A stretch of 64,000 nt of DNA from Fistulifera solaris (lineage: Eukaryota > Bacillariophyta > Bacillariophyceae > Naviculales > Stauroneidaceae). The position numbers and the translations under genes are program-made. Below the pieces are notes generated by a model. It saw nothing but the letters and a program-made list of their open reading frames with translations. It was not told the origin of the DNA and did not search any database. Positions 22,713-35,006 of the stretch are shown piece by piece; within the stretch, counting starts at the first letter, position 1; each line of letters begins with the position of its first letter. The stretch is taken from positions 186,001 to 250,000 of the forward strand of contig AP026140.1 in the NCBI GenBank assembly GCA_030295235.1, in the 5' to 3' direction.

Positions 22713-23684
22713 TTATGTATTACAAGCCGATTCGCCGTATGGGTACCAATTGCACAGGGCACAATCGAAGAAAGGACTCTCGGTTCGAAACATGGCGTGT
22801 TCGACTTGTCGCATGACATTTGTAACAGACGTTGGCAAAGGATGCGGTGCCATGAGTTTACCACTGTACGCCAGGGCCCCGATTCCTTCCTCGGCGACCC
22901 ACGCCGTGCCGCGCCGTTCTTGGACATTGGCACCGGTACGTGTAATAATGGTATCAAATTGAAAGGGAATGTCCTGTTGCCAGGCGGAGACGGACTGGAG
23001 ATCAGAAACTCCGCACGGCAGTATATCAAAGGGCAATCGCGAGACGCGCTGTTCGAGTTGCGGCACTGCGAGATTCTGCAAACAAGGGTGACTCGCCATG
23101 AGACCCCGCACCGCCCATCGCACTTCAATCGCTTCCTGCAACGGTATTGTCGCAGCTGTTTGTTCGGCGCGTTCTATTAACATATGAATCCCCGATATAA
23201 TTTTACTTTCTGGAATTAAACCAATTTTGGGGTTCGTTCGCATCAGAGTATGCAAAGCTACCAATGATTGCCGTAATGCTTGTGTTTCTTTGCGTGTGGG
23301 AGGAATCGTGTCATCGTACGGCATCGCAGCCGCTAATACCTTCCTCTCCAAGGCTTCTTGATCAAACGTTTCATCGCACGGCGGCAACTCCATGAATCGC
23401 GTCAACCACTGCGCCGCCCATCGTTGTCGTTTTTCGTGATGAACGTGCTGCGAACGAACATGAGGTGGCAAATTGTCGTCGGTCGGTAGCCATATTGATA
23501 TAGACAAGAGATCATTTGTGGATTGCGCGTCTTGAATGGCTTGACCGATACTGGCGGCCGTTGTCGAGAATTGCAACGTCAAACACTGGGGTGATCGATG
23601 CTGCCGATGTGGAAGAAAGGCGTGGCTGCAGCCAAGCAAATAGGATGCTGTAACTGACAGAAAGACCGGCAGCTTGTTTATCAT
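22713..23684 (-). pseudogene. AlkB-like dioxygenase, truncated before its active site
   Basis: Single exon of 323 residues from an ATG at 23684. Residues 1-23 look like a signal peptide ending in SHAFLP, a plastid-type motif. The C-terminal third resembles the start of an AlkB-type 2-oxoglutarate/Fe(II) dioxygenase domain, with TAWVAEEGIGALAYSGKLM and DCALCNWYPYGESAC. In the family this is followed within a few residues by the iron-binding His-x-Asp. Here the frame stops at once and the DNA changes into short repeats (CCAGAAAATATGGG units at about 22608-22700). I searched all three frames downstream by eye and found no HxD continuation. It is therefore probably truncated by rearrangement, unless an unseen intron leads further. 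Family assignment is moderate. Confidence 0.5.
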
Positions 23685-24403
<719 letters not shown>

Positions 24404-24406
<3 letters not shown>

Positions 24407-24577
24407 CAGCGCGCTATTATAAATAGATAGATTATCACTTGGGGGAGTGGTGTTTTAACCTCTCCAGAAAATATGGGAGTGTGGTTTCCACGTGACGTGT
24501 CACATGACTGAAATCCAGTCACGGAAAATGTCGTCAACACTTTGGCCTATATACATATAGAATGCTCACCAATTCAG
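24404..24577. repeat. Dispersed repeat fragments after the microsatellite
   Basis: Contains CTCCAGAAAATATGGG, the same short unit that abuts the truncated AlkB-like gene (about 22600-22700), and CATGACTGAAATCCAGTC with GGCCTATA. The latter is the core of the 220-229-bp tandem repeat at 39 kb and 58 kb. Confidence 0.7.
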
Positions 24578-24868
24578 GACACTAATCGACCAAAAATAAT
24601 GGATCGCCGCCGTGATTTCACGCCTCTTGTTTTTTCTGTCGACGGGCTCATGGGTAAACAAGCTGTTGCGGCCTCACGCCAGCTTGCAAGAAAGCTGCAA
24701 AAGAAATGGAAGAGACCGTACTCAGAAATTTGTGGGTTTATCCGATCTCGTTTGAGTCTCTCGTTGGTTCGATCGGTGAGCATGCTATTGCGAAATCCGA
24801 GAGATGGCGCGCCACAGCGCAATCCTCCGCACTGGGAAACCGGCGCAGGTTTGTCGCTTTACTACTAA
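24578..24868 (+). pseudogene. Reverse-transcriptase relic
   Basis: A fragment of about 95 codons ending at TAA 24868. It contains PLVFSVDGLMG, ARKLQKKWKRPYSE, GFIRSRLSLSLVRSVSMLLR and a final GAGLSLYY. This order resembles the C-terminal tail of retrotransposon reverse-transcriptase proteins common in algae, where VCGWVRARLSFAILRA-type segments precede the end. No catalytic motif is present, no longer frame leads into it, and it sits in repeat debris. It does not belong to the copia element at 10-16 kb. Confidence 0.6.
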
Positions 24869-25416
24869 CTGGGGTACAGTGATTCAGAAATCGGAGTTTC
24901 TGAAAGAAAGAAAAAACAATATTTGTTCCAAAAGAGAAAAACCAGTGGAAAATTCAGTCAAATGTCGATAAAGCATCCGCATTTCAGGAAAATTAAGAAT
25001 AAATATTTAACACACACAGTGAACAACATCAATCAATCGTTGTTTTGTTTGGAATTTCTCAATATTCAGTTCGAAATAATTAGTTGTTTGTTCCTCGAAC
25101 AGAACTGTATTGTTGGCTGTTGCTCTTTGTGTTGGACGACGACTTTTCCGATGACCAAACGTTCATGTTAGGGTTCGCGTTAGAATGACGTACTTTTGGT
25201 AAGATGATGACGTTTGGGAGCTCGACTATCGTGCAAGAAGTAGTCGGGGCGCGTGATGGATGGTCAAGAGTGGATCGGCTCTCGTCCGCGACGAGGACGC
25301 GCTTTGCAACGTACGAACACCTCCGCGAAAGATGCCAACCGCCGTCACAACATGATTCGGACGAGATCTTTGCAGTTTTAGGAGACAAAACATCCGTTTT
25401 AGAGCTATAGAACACG
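24869..25416. other. Intergenic, nothing recognised
   Basis: 548 bp upstream of the low-complexity plastid gene. Contains AT-rich stretches and small chance ORFs on both strands at 25080-25513; no gene or repeat that I can support. Confidence 0.3.
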
Positions 25417-28356
25417 ATGAAGTTCTCTGCAGGCGTTGTTTTGGCACTTTTGGTGTCGCCGGCTTCGACATTCGTGCAAAGGCCTTCATTAGTATTTCAG
25501 ACACAGCGGCCAACCTTCCGACAAACGAGCAATCATCGATCGAGCCAATTGCAAGCCGTTGAAATTGCGAATATTTTTACCGCAATTGCGGCGGATCCTG
25601 AAGTAGCGACGGCAGCGGCGAATTCACTCGGCTTGTTGGATGTAGCCGTCTTTCTCGTTCCTCTGGCGGCGTTGGCTGCGGGTGCATCGGCAATTTCGCA
25701 ACGTGATCTCATTCGTAGTGAGATTGATACTACCGAGAGAACGTTAGCCGAAACAAAAGCTCTCTTGGAGAAGTCGGATCAAACTATCAAGGTAAGAAAC
25801 GAATGAAATGGATGCGACAAGAAATTTTATTGATACTAATGTGCTGTTTCCCGATGCGATGTCTAGATATCGTTTGCTACCGCCGCCGCAACCTTTGCGT
25901 TGGCGTTCGCTTATGAACTCGGTGTTATATCAATCCCAGAGACGACTTCGGTATCCTCGTCATCGGATGTAAATACAGTGACAAAAACACAACAAGTGTC
26001 GGAAACGAAGGCGCCATCGAAGATTGCTTCACCCAAAGCCGGCGGAGCCCCAAAAACTAAAGCCGAAGTAAAAACAGAAAAGCCGAAACCGGCGACGGAT
26101 CTGCGTGCTGTCCCACCTTTGCCAGCGGTTGAAAAGGGACCCGACAACTACGATGCGCTATTTGATAAACTTACCGCACCCAAAGACGAAGAAAAGGTAG
26201 AATCTAAAGAAGCGGTAGTCGATCCACCAAAAGAAAAGGAGGAAGTGTCAGAGCAACCGAAGGAGGGTGTAGTGGATTCGCTCCTTCCCAAAACAGTTGC
26301 TAAACCACAGGAAGAGGCAATTGTAGAGACAAAGGAAGAGGCCGCGAAAGAAATGCCAAAGGAGGTTATTCCCGAGCAGATTAAAGAGCAAGGAGGAGTT
26401 GTCAATTCGCTGATGTCGAAAGTCAGCGATGCGAAGGACAGCCCAAAAGAGTCTAAAACGGAGACACCGAAAGAGAAAGAAGGGGTAGTTGATTCATTGA
26501 TGTCAAAATTAAGTGAGAATACGAAAGAAGAAACGCCGCAAGAACCTCCCAAAGCTGCGGCAATCGAACCAGCAAAGCCTAGCGAAGAGTTGAAGGAAGC
26601 GACAAAAGAATCTGTCACGGAACTACCAAAAGCCGAGGCTGCAAAGCCAGAAACGCAAGAGGTGAAGAAAGTTGAAACAAAACCTGTAGAAGAGGAAGTG
26701 AAAAAGACTCCCGAGCAAAAGCCTACTGAAGCAGCAAAGGATACCCCGAAAGATGAACCAAAGACAGAAGAGACGAAGAAGACTGATGTTGTCCCGGCAC
26801 CCGTAAAAATTGTTGCGCGAGCTCCGGATCTAGAACCAGCGAAAGGTGGTGGTGTTGTCGAATCACTTATGCAGAGACTCAATGAAAAGCAGAAGGATGC
26901 GAAAGTTGAGGATGTAAAGCCGAAAGAGGCAGTTGAAGTGAAACCAAAAGCAGAGTCGACAAAAGAAGCACCTGTGAAAGATAAAGCACCTGAACAACCA
27001 AAAGCAACTCCTGCCCCGAAGGAACCGGCGACGAAGGAAACTGTTGCTCCCAAAGTAGAACAAATGAAAGAAACAGTGAAAGCGAAATCACCCGAACCAC
27101 CAAAACCGTTGATTGCACCGAAGGTTGAAAAGGCAAAGGAGGACGTAAAAGATAGTAAGGCGGCAGCTCCTAAAGAATCAGCCAAACAAGTGGCTGTCAG
27201 CTCAAAAACGGCTTCGCAACCAGCGGCTGCCCCGGCATTTGATCTTGGTGACTCTCAGATGGTCGTTGCCGGTGTTGCTGTTGCTAGTATTGGCTTAGCT
27301 GCCATTCTGATTGGATCCGGCGATGACAATGGATCGTCTCCATCCCCTTCGCAGCCAGTTAGCTCTCAGGCAAGCAGCAGTCCTCCCTCTGGTCCTCCGC
27401 AAAAGCCTCCAAGTGTGCCTAAGCCTTTTGACGCATCGTACCTTAACAGTCTAACTCGGGAAGAAACTGCTTTGAAAAACAAAGGTCAAGTTCGCGGTTC
27501 TTACCTCGATGTTATTGACGACACATCAGCATCTGCCAGATTGAAAGGAAAGAAGAGCATGAACAGTCCTTATCTGGAATCACTTCCCAACATTAAGCTC
27601 AACTCGGTACCTGCTGGTCAAGTAAAGGTTCCGCCGCCGGCTAAAATGCAGCAGCCTCCGCCTCCCCCGCAGCCAAGGCCTGAATCCCAAAGACCTCAGG
27701 CCGTCCCTGAAGTTCGTCAAGCTATCCCCCCGCCGCCCCAAGCAACGACACAGCAGGCAGTGCCTCCACAAGTGCAAACGCAACAAGCAATGCCCCCACA
27801 AGCACGAACGCAACAGCCAATGCCACCGCAGCCTGCAATGCCCGAGCCAAAGGCAGAGCCTCAGAATCTTTCGCCCGAGCCTCGAGCGAATAGCGGAGGA
27901 TATCTAGGTGCACTTTCCAACACGCCAGGCATGCCTCCACCAGGACCGAAGAAGAGCTTTAGTCCCATGGGTAGAAAATACAACTCGGCAACTTCCGGCA
28001 CAGGGGCGAGCTCCTATCTCGACAACATGTCATCGAGGACATTTTCGCAACCACCAAGCTACAACAGTCCGCCGCAAAATACGCCACCTCCGAGTAACGC
28101 TTCCTTCGATCCGAATGGCTCTTTGGGACGAGGTATGTCGAGCCCTCCACCCGGACCACAATTTGGTTCTTCCCCCGGTTCCTCTCCGAATGCTCCCATT
28201 TCCCCTTCAGGGCCACCTCCACCGGCGCGTCCAGCTGGTCCCATCAAAAACTTTAGCCAAATGGGCCGAAGATACACGGCCTCTCAAAGTGGCACTGGTG
28301 TGGGATCGTACCTTGACAACATCTCTCCGAGTGAAGGGGATAATAGAACCAACTAA
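25417..28356 (+). CDS. Large Lys/Glu/Pro-rich probable plastid protein
   Basis: Two exons (25417-25791 and 25867-28356; 75-bp intron) encode 954 residues. The start MKFSAGVVLALLVSPASTFV is a signal peptide with an ASAF-like end, pointing to the plastid. Hydrophobic segments lie near residues 68-90 and 126-145 (ISFATAAATFALAFAYELGV). About 300 residues of Lys/Glu/Pro-rich, probably unfolded sequence follow, carrying a repeated short motif (VVDSLLPK, VVNSLMSKVSD, VVDSLMSKLSE, VVESLMQRLNE). Another helix (VVAGVAVASIGLAAILIG) lies near residue 585. The C-terminal third is Pro/Gln-rich and repeats SYLD-type motifs (GSYLDVI, SPYLESL, GGYLGAL, SSYLDNM, GSYLDNI), two of them preceded by FSxMGRxY. I know no named family. 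It may be a scaffold or tether at a plastid membrane (inference). Confidence 0.75.
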
Positions 28357-28748
28357 GAAGGTTCTTGCCATTTCACCCGACAGCTAGCTTTGACACAACA
28401 TTCAAAAATAATCCGAAGACGGGTTTGCTATTCTCTATTCATCTATAGCACGTATAATCAACATAGCTTACTTGTTTTCAATCTCAAAAGTAAAGAAGCT
28501 ACGCATTAGTCAGCGATGAGAACTTGTGCATGTCGCACCGCATCAGTATACCTTAAGCGCTATAGGAATGAAGTGTAGTCTCGTTCAGAGTTTGGACGGT
28601 TAACACGGTTTGCACTTGCACTTGACAAAGTTGAAAAGATGAAGCCAAAGATTCAAAACATCGATGATGGTAAAAGAAGATCGGCAAATCAATCAACATC
28701 AAAAACTACCCTGAAAGAGACCTTTGATACGTTAAATTTGATAGCACG
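28357..28748. other. Intergenic, nothing recognised
   Basis: 392 bp between two same-strand genes. AT-rich; I see no repeat, RNA gene or regulatory motif that I can support. Confidence 0.3.
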
Positions 28749-30360
28749 ATGTCTTTGCTGCAGCGCAGTATCCTTATCGGTATCGTGCTGCAAATTTGCT
28801 TGTTTTCGCAAGCTATCGCATTCACTGTCGGCACTCAGCAGCATGCTGTTCTTTCGCTACGAAGAGAACGATCGTCTACTACGGAGCTAGCATTCTTCCG
28901 TAGACTCTTTCGACGCAACAAGAAACAAGCTACACCTTCGGAACCGGCACCGGCACCGGCACGCGCCAAGCGCATCCCAGTCGAGCCCGCGGATCTCTGT
29001 GTCATCGGAGGCGGAGTCAGTGGCCTCATGGCGGCCGCCGAAGCTGCCAAAAAAGTCTCCCAAGGCCAAAATCATTCTTCTGGAAGCCGAAGAAACGCTC
29101 GGTGGTCGTGTTCAGTCCGACAAAACACCCGATGGTTTCACTCTGGATCGTGGCTTTGCGGTCTTTATTGAAGATTATCCAGTAGCCAAAACGGTTCTTG
29201 ACTATAAGCAGTTAAAATTGAAGCCCTTCCTCCCGGGAGCTCTCGTCAAAATAACCGAAACAAGCAGTCTGGCAAGGGTGGCCGATCCATTGCGGCAACC
29301 GGAAGAGTTGTTGACTGCATTGTTTGCGCCGGTCGGGACCTTTGTGGACAAAATGCGTCTTTTGCTGGTGATTCAACACGCTTTATCCACACCCGTGGAG
29401 AATTTTTTCACCGAGAATGAAACAGACACCGAGACGGAACTGAAAGAACGATGGGGACTCAGTGATACGTTCATTGATCGTTTCTTCCGCCCCTTCCTCG
29501 AAGGCATCTACCTTGCTCCTCTCAACGAACAGTCGTCACGAATGTTTAATTTTATCTTTAAGATGTTCTCAGCAGGAGCTGCTACCTTACCAGCTGGAGG
29601 AATGGGCGCCATTGCGGAGCAGTTGGCATCGAAAGCAAAAGAGGCGGGTGTCGACCTACGCACCGGTTCTCCGGTGACCAACGTACGAAAAGAAGAAGAC
29701 GGTTATGTCATCACCACGGAACTCGGCAAAGCTGCAATTCGTGCCAAGAACGTCGTTGTAGCCACCGACGGAGCTGCTGCTCAGAAGCTCTTGTCGCAAA
29801 TCAACGGACTCGAAGAGCTTGCGGCCAAACCCGAGCAACCTCAGCGTCAGGTGATGTGCATGTACTATGCCTTTGATGCTCCGGCTCCGGTGGAAGAACC
29901 TATTCTTATCCTCAATGGAGTCATCGGCAAACGAGGAACTCCGGAATGCCCTGTCAACAATGCATGCTTCCCTTCCGTCGTTAACGAGGGTTACGCTCCG
30001 GAAGGAAAGGCACTTTGCAGTGTTACCATTCTGAAAGACATGATGGACGCTTATGAAGGTAAAGAAGGTGACCTCGACAAGGCTGTTCGTGAGCAACTCG
30101 GAACGTGGTTTCCTGAATGCAAGGATAATATTCTCAGCAAGTGGGAACTAAAGGGTACGTACAAAATCAAAAATGCCCAACCCGCTCAACTGGGCGGCCC
30201 CTTTCCCGCCAGCATTAACGGCGGGCGAAGTCCCACGACTTACAGAGGAGTCCTTCCGCAAGGACTTCTAGTTTGCGGTGATCACATGGCAACCGCCACG
30301 CTAAATGGCGCATTGGAGAGTGGTATCCGTGCCGGCGAGGCTGCAGCTAAATTGCTATGA
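28749..30360 (+). CDS. Plastid FAD-dependent amine-oxidase-like oxidoreductase
   Basis: One exon, about 536 residues after one frame correction. The start is a signal peptide ending in SQAIAFTVG, a plastid motif. The dinucleotide-binding motif DLCVIGGGVSGLMAAAEAAK lies near residue 82, followed by ILLEAEETLGGRV. LDRGFAVFIEDYPVAK, RFFRPFLEGIYLAPL and TLPAGGMGAIAEQLA match a branch of FAD oxidoreductases in cyanobacteria and plants related to phytoene desaturase, protoporphyrinogen oxidase and amine oxidases. The C-terminal FAD block is VCGDHMATATLNGALESG. The N-terminal and main frames differ by one base at an A6 run (29049-29054); with five A the protein is continuous. I read this as a sequence error, otherwise the gene is broken. 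The substrate is unknown. Confidence 0.8.
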
Positions 30361-30534
30361 TGATTTTTAAGATAGTTACTTGTGGATGAATTCTATGATC
30401 GTAGCGCGATCCATTATAGATAGTACCAGGTAAATTAAAAAAGACACTCCCTATAATGCTCTAAAAAGTAAGAATGAGCCTAAACAATATGTTACTCATT
30501 TTGATGCTTATCTTGAATGAAGGATTGCATTAGT

Positions 30535-31946
30535 TTAGTGCTCAATTCCGTGTTGATCCATGATGTCATTTACCAACAAAAAGTTTGGAGAGTCAACCCC
30601 GGTCACCATCCATGTAAGGTCACGCATGAAGCCTATCAAATGATCCTTGAACTTGTCCGACAAGGTAGACTCTTTCGGTGCTGCCGGGTTAACATTGACT
30701 TCCAGCAAGTAAATTCTGCCCGATTCCGTGACCATCAAGTCCAATCCAGCCACAACAAACTTTCTCACGTTCGGATTCGAGTCATCGGCCGTGACGCGGA
30801 TACGACCCGCAATGTCCTTGACCAAATCTCGACCAAAGGTGGTAGCAACGAAGAGCTCGACTTTTTCTTTCAAACCCATATCTTTCAATTCGTCGACCTC
30901 ATCCAGTAGCAATCGTTCTGTTCCGTTGGAAAGAGCCCCGTTCGTTATGTGAACCGTGCGGTCTCGGCCTTGCTCCCCCTGTGGGACCGGCACACCCGCA
31001 ACACGCACTTCGTGGCGGTTGTAGACGAATGTCTCGAGTAAATCGGTCCACTCCAAGTGTTCGATAATGAGAACATAGGTGCGGATATGAAACTTCCGGT
31101 TGCCGCGGATCAACAAAGATGGAGTGACTTCCGCTTGAAGTACTATCAATAATTTTGGCGATGGATTAGACAAAGTCCAGCGACGCAATGAAAGCATCAA
31201 CCGCAACAACACTCACCCCAACTTGGAATTCGATTCTTTTCTTCTATTAGCTTGTCGAGAAAATTTTCTTCCTCCTGCGCTCGTTGTCGGTGGGCACTAA
31301 TAATCTCGTGAATCTCTTCCGCCGTTTTGACAAAGAAAATTCCGTCACCCTGGCTTCCCATGGGTTCTTTGAGTACAACAAAAATGTCCTTGTCGTGATT
31401 CTCTTCCAACACGGGCATTTTATCTCCTACGACATTCAAGCACTCCTCGTGCGTCACATCCCAATTGATCAAAGTCGAAGGCGGTGATAAATGCTTGTCT
31501 TCACATCGACATCGTTGCATGGTTCTGACGAGTTCATCCTTGTCTTCCAGACCATCGAGTGCAGATGAATTCCCGTGTACAGCAAGTATCACTTCGTCCC
31601 GTGAACGAGAGCATATCTCTATCTTCAACGTCGAAATGACTTTTTGTTTGTGTTGATGTTGACGTCGACGCCGGGTTTTCGGAGTGTAAGCGGCCGGTTC
31701 TACACCCGCAGCCTTCGCGGCTGCTACATTCGTGGGAAGATCGGCGGGTTTCTCTAATTCTTCCATCTTTGAGTGCTTCAAATAAGACATCACCCACGCC
31801 CATGGTTCCCGAACGCAGTATAGAGTTTGAAAGTCTTCGCTTTCTTGCCAGACATCGATCGGTGGAGGCAGCGGAGGCTCTGCTTCTGCGTCAGCTTCTG
31901 CCACCGGTTGTGACCGTTCCGTTTTTCTCTTGTTAAAGAACTTCAT
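30535..31946 (-). CDS. Tubulin-tyrosine-ligase-like ATP-grasp protein
   Basis: Two exons (31217-31946 and 30535-31142; 74-bp intron) encode 445 residues from the ATG at 31946. TTL-family enzymes use an ATP-grasp fold to add amino acids to tubulin or other proteins. The N-terminal part is acidic and Pro-rich, then basic (KTRRRRQHQHKQK). The ligase part includes INWDVTHEE, FVVLKEPMGSQGDGIFFVK (ATP-binding loop), WVLQAEVTPSLLIRGNRKFHIRTYVLI across the splice site, and the Mg-binding end VVAGLDLMVTESGRIYLLEVNVNPA. The typical order is complete. It is shorter than most glutamylases, and the exact reaction (tyrosination, glutamylation or glycylation) cannot be decided. No frame problem. Confidence 0.85.
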
Positions 31947-32420
31947 TATGATATAGCGAGCTAATAATGCTGGCAAAGCCGACGACTCGAGTGATGTTAT
32001 GGTTGCATAATAATGGTGGAGCAAAAATTTCGTTTTGCCAAACCTCTGGCGGAAAACCGATGTACCGTCTACACAATAATCTACAGTCAATACAGGACCT
32101 CGTAGACCGCGTACAGTGCGTTACAAAGGAGAAAAACGGGGGGACGATGGACGATGACAGTAGGTTTCAGTACCGAACCCTACGCAGGCCTCTTACATCG
32201 TAGGGGCAATTGCAACTGATTGTCCCAGTGCCATACCAAATGCACAATAATCCATAGATCAACTCGTTTCTATAAAAAATAATAGTGAAGTACGAGATGA
32301 CTGCGTGAACCGTGACCTATGACCTTGGTCGGGATTTGATTATGCCACGCTTCCTGCGTCATCTCTCTAGGGTGCGAACGTGATGTTGTTCCTAGAGAAA
32401 GCTTTAGAAACGGTTGTTCA
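31947..32420. other. Intergenic, nothing recognised
   Basis: 474 bp between two minus-strand genes; it holds the upstream region of the TTL-like gene and the 3' flank of the next carrier. No repeat or RNA gene seen. Confidence 0.3.
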
Positions 32421-33318
32421 TCAGTTACTTGGATCACTTCTGTTATGAAATTCGCGATGAATGATACCATTGATGGCAAACGTCATACCCCATAATAAAC
32501 ACATGTAAGTGCTCCGTTGCTTGAAACCTGAGTAAAAAGTTCCTAGTCCTTCGGTTCGAATTATTGTCTGCATACAATCCATAGCCGATGAGTAGGGGAC
32601 CTGCGTGGATGCTGCTTGTGTCATCATCCTCGTTTTGATCACGTCCGCGGGATTCGTCGCAGCACCCGCTACAAAAGCCGAAGACATGCCCAAAACAACA
32701 TTGTCCCAAATCCCAAGTTCTCGCTTTTCTGCGTTTCGTCGCAATAGAATAGTCTTTAAAAAAGTCCATTGTGGTAAATGTTATTATCACAAAGGGGATA
32801 TTTCTTGCCATGGTCGGCTTCCAAGCCGAATAAAATCCTCTGATTCCTTCGTCTCTCGCAATGGATTGCACGGCCGATCGAAAACTAGGATAGATTTTGG
32901 TCACTAATCGTTGCTTGATGACTTCTTGGGGGACACTGACGACACAGGAGGCAGCAGCGCTCAATGCTGATGCAGCCAGTGGACCCACGTGGTCGCGCAA
33001 TGCTCCAAACACTGAAAATTGAATGGCTCCGATCAACAAAGCAAACGAACTCGTGGTAGCGGAGCCTCGGACCAGTGCACCGAGACCCACATCCGCCAGC
33101 GTTCGACCATCTCGGGATTGTGCTAGCGTACGGAGTGCATCGATCGGATACAGAGTCATCTGAGCTATGGCTCGACTCGCTCCTCCCGACAGCGTGGATT
33201 TGGCAAATGCTTGGATTCTCCGATGTTTACGAAATGGTGGTGATGTAGTGCTTGCCGCGAATGCCCGATCGCTTAGACACCAGGCGATGGCAAGGAAAGC
33301 TATAAGAGGTGATTTCAT
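32421..33318 (-). CDS. Mitochondrial-carrier-family protein with signal peptide
   Basis: One exon from an ATG at 33318, 298 residues after one frame correction. Three carrier signatures are visible: PIDALRTLAQ, PQEVIKQRLVT and PADVIKTRMMTQ, each starting a helix-loop-helix repeat, with GFYSAWKPTMARNIPF and GTFYSGFKQRS following. The layout resembles S-adenosylmethionine or related small-molecule carriers. The N-terminus (MKSPLIAFLAIAWCLSDRAF, then AAS) is an ER-type signal with an ASAF-like end, so a plastid-envelope location is plausible. The third repeat is in another frame; removing one base from an A6 run on the plus strand (32758-32763) restores one continuous carrier of normal length. 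I treat this as a probable sequence error. Confidence 0.8.
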
Positions 33319-33668
33319 GTTAATACATAGTATCTACGAATGATAAATGCAGTGTATCAATGAGAAAAGCAGAGTGATTTTGTTTTCCTTGATTTTGTTT
33401 GGTGCACGAAAAATGAGACAGATCGCAGATCGCAATAAGGTCAAGGACCGTCCAGCGTACGTCCTACTGACGGTTCGATGCAAACTGTAAGGCTGAGTGC
33501 AGAGTTATTATTCTACTAATTTATCTGCTCTCCTAAACAGAATAGTCTGCAAACTTTCATAAAATGATCAATCAAGATTGCTAATGTAATCAATCCCTGC
33601 AGTGGTAATAGCAGAAGAGATCGTTGTGTTTCTGAAATGGTGGAAGTTGTGCAAATTTCTAAATGTTT
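33319..33668. other. Intergenic, nothing recognised
   Basis: 350 bp between the carrier start and the desaturase stop. AT-rich; no supportable feature. Confidence 0.3.
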
Positions 33669-35006
33669 CTAAACAGTGCGACCGAAAATCCAGTCGAATG
33701 CTTTCAACGGAACTTCGTCTTCGGTGGCTTTTTTCTTCTTGTTCATGGATCGCTCGGCGAGCTTTCGGTATCGATCAGGTAGTTTACAGATGTAATCGCG
33801 TTCTCGTTCAGCATCACCGGAGAGACCCTCCAAGTTTTTGAGATCCCATCGTTTGACCAGGTGCTCAATGATATCTGCATAATCGATCGCTGTGTAAACA
33901 CCAAGACGCTGAGCAACTTCCGAGAAATCAGTGTAGAGATTGATGTTGGAGCCGTCAAACATTTCTTCAGCAGGCATGACAATTTGACCACGCAAGATAT
34001 CACCGAATTCGTAGAGCAAACCTTCGGGATCACGCGCTAGAATCTCCTCCGAGAACTTTTGATAAGCCATTTCGTGTCGACCCTCGTCACCGGCAATCTT
34101 TGCGCAAATTCTTTGCAGTTTGGTGTCGCCCTGGGCTCTCGCCAGTTTCGCGACATTACCGTGAGAAATTTTGGTGGCGCGTTCTTGGAAAGACGTGTAG
34201 ATGAATCCTCGGTAAGGATCTTTCTTCGCCTGAGGATTGAAACCATTCGTGATCAAATGCTGGATGGTCACTTCGACACTGCGCATATCGCATCTTCCTC
34301 CAATGTACAGATACTTGTTCAACAAATCGCCGTGTCGGTTCTCCTCCGAAGTCCAACCACGACTCCAGCGCGCCCAGGCCGAGTCGGAAGTTCCAGTCGG
34401 GTCGTCGCATCCTTCGAACGTGTTCAGCAAAGTTTGGTACGTCGGGAGAGCTTCCTCCGTGACCATGTCTCCAATCAGAACGATCAAAAGTTCGTCCGAA
34501 ATTCCGGCAGCCATTTCGCGCATTTCTTTCAATTGTTCTTGCCAGTCATCTTTCGATAGGTCGGGCAAAAGTCCTGCGGCTGCCACGCTTTGTCACCCGT
34601 CTCGAGAAGCTGTGGGGTGAAAACGCAAAGATTCATGAGAAACATCAAGACGAAAATGATTTCATATCACCGCGCACGCAACGTATCGGAGCTTTTGAGG
34701 CAACGCGTGTTGCAAAGAAAGACTTACCACATCATCGACCATCTCCGCCGCAATCGGCGCAATGTCATTGATGACTTCAACGTGTTTTGGGTAAAGAAAG
34801 TTGGTAGCTTCGAGCCGCTTCTGCAACATATCTTCGGTGAAATGAACACCGCAAATGTCCTCGTACTCCTTCTTTGTCACTGTTGTGGGATCAACAGCAA
34901 CCATTCCTAGTGCGGTGGCCGGGCGGGGGGCAGCATTCGGCTGAAAACCCATAGTTGCGGACATGACAGTCGATACGACTGTGCTTACGAGAATTGCCTT
35001 GCTCAT
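33669..35006 (-). CDS. SAD: Plastid stearoyl-ACP delta-9 desaturase
   Basis: Two exons (34728-35006 and 33669-34609; 118-bp intron) encode about 406 residues. This soluble di-iron enzyme puts the first double bond into stearoyl-ACP in the plastid stroma. The N-terminus (MSKAILVSTVVSTVMSATMG, then FQPN) is a plastid bipartite signal. Iron ligands sit in WTSEENRHGDLLNKYLY and in AGDEGRHEMAYQKF; GDMVTEEALPTYQTLLNTF and GFIYTSFQERAT are near-diagnostic. The conserved AWQPQDF-LPDLS block just after the intron is broken by one base: the A4 run at 34567-34570 (plus strand) should be A5. With it the frame is whole and the length is normal. Upstream 35007-35542 would hold the promoter. Confidence 0.93.

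Noticed and set aside
26148-27185. Minus-strand frame of 345 codons opposite the Lys/Glu/Pro-rich gene
   Set aside because: Ser/Phe/Gly-rich product that simply reflects the complement of the low-complexity coding strand.
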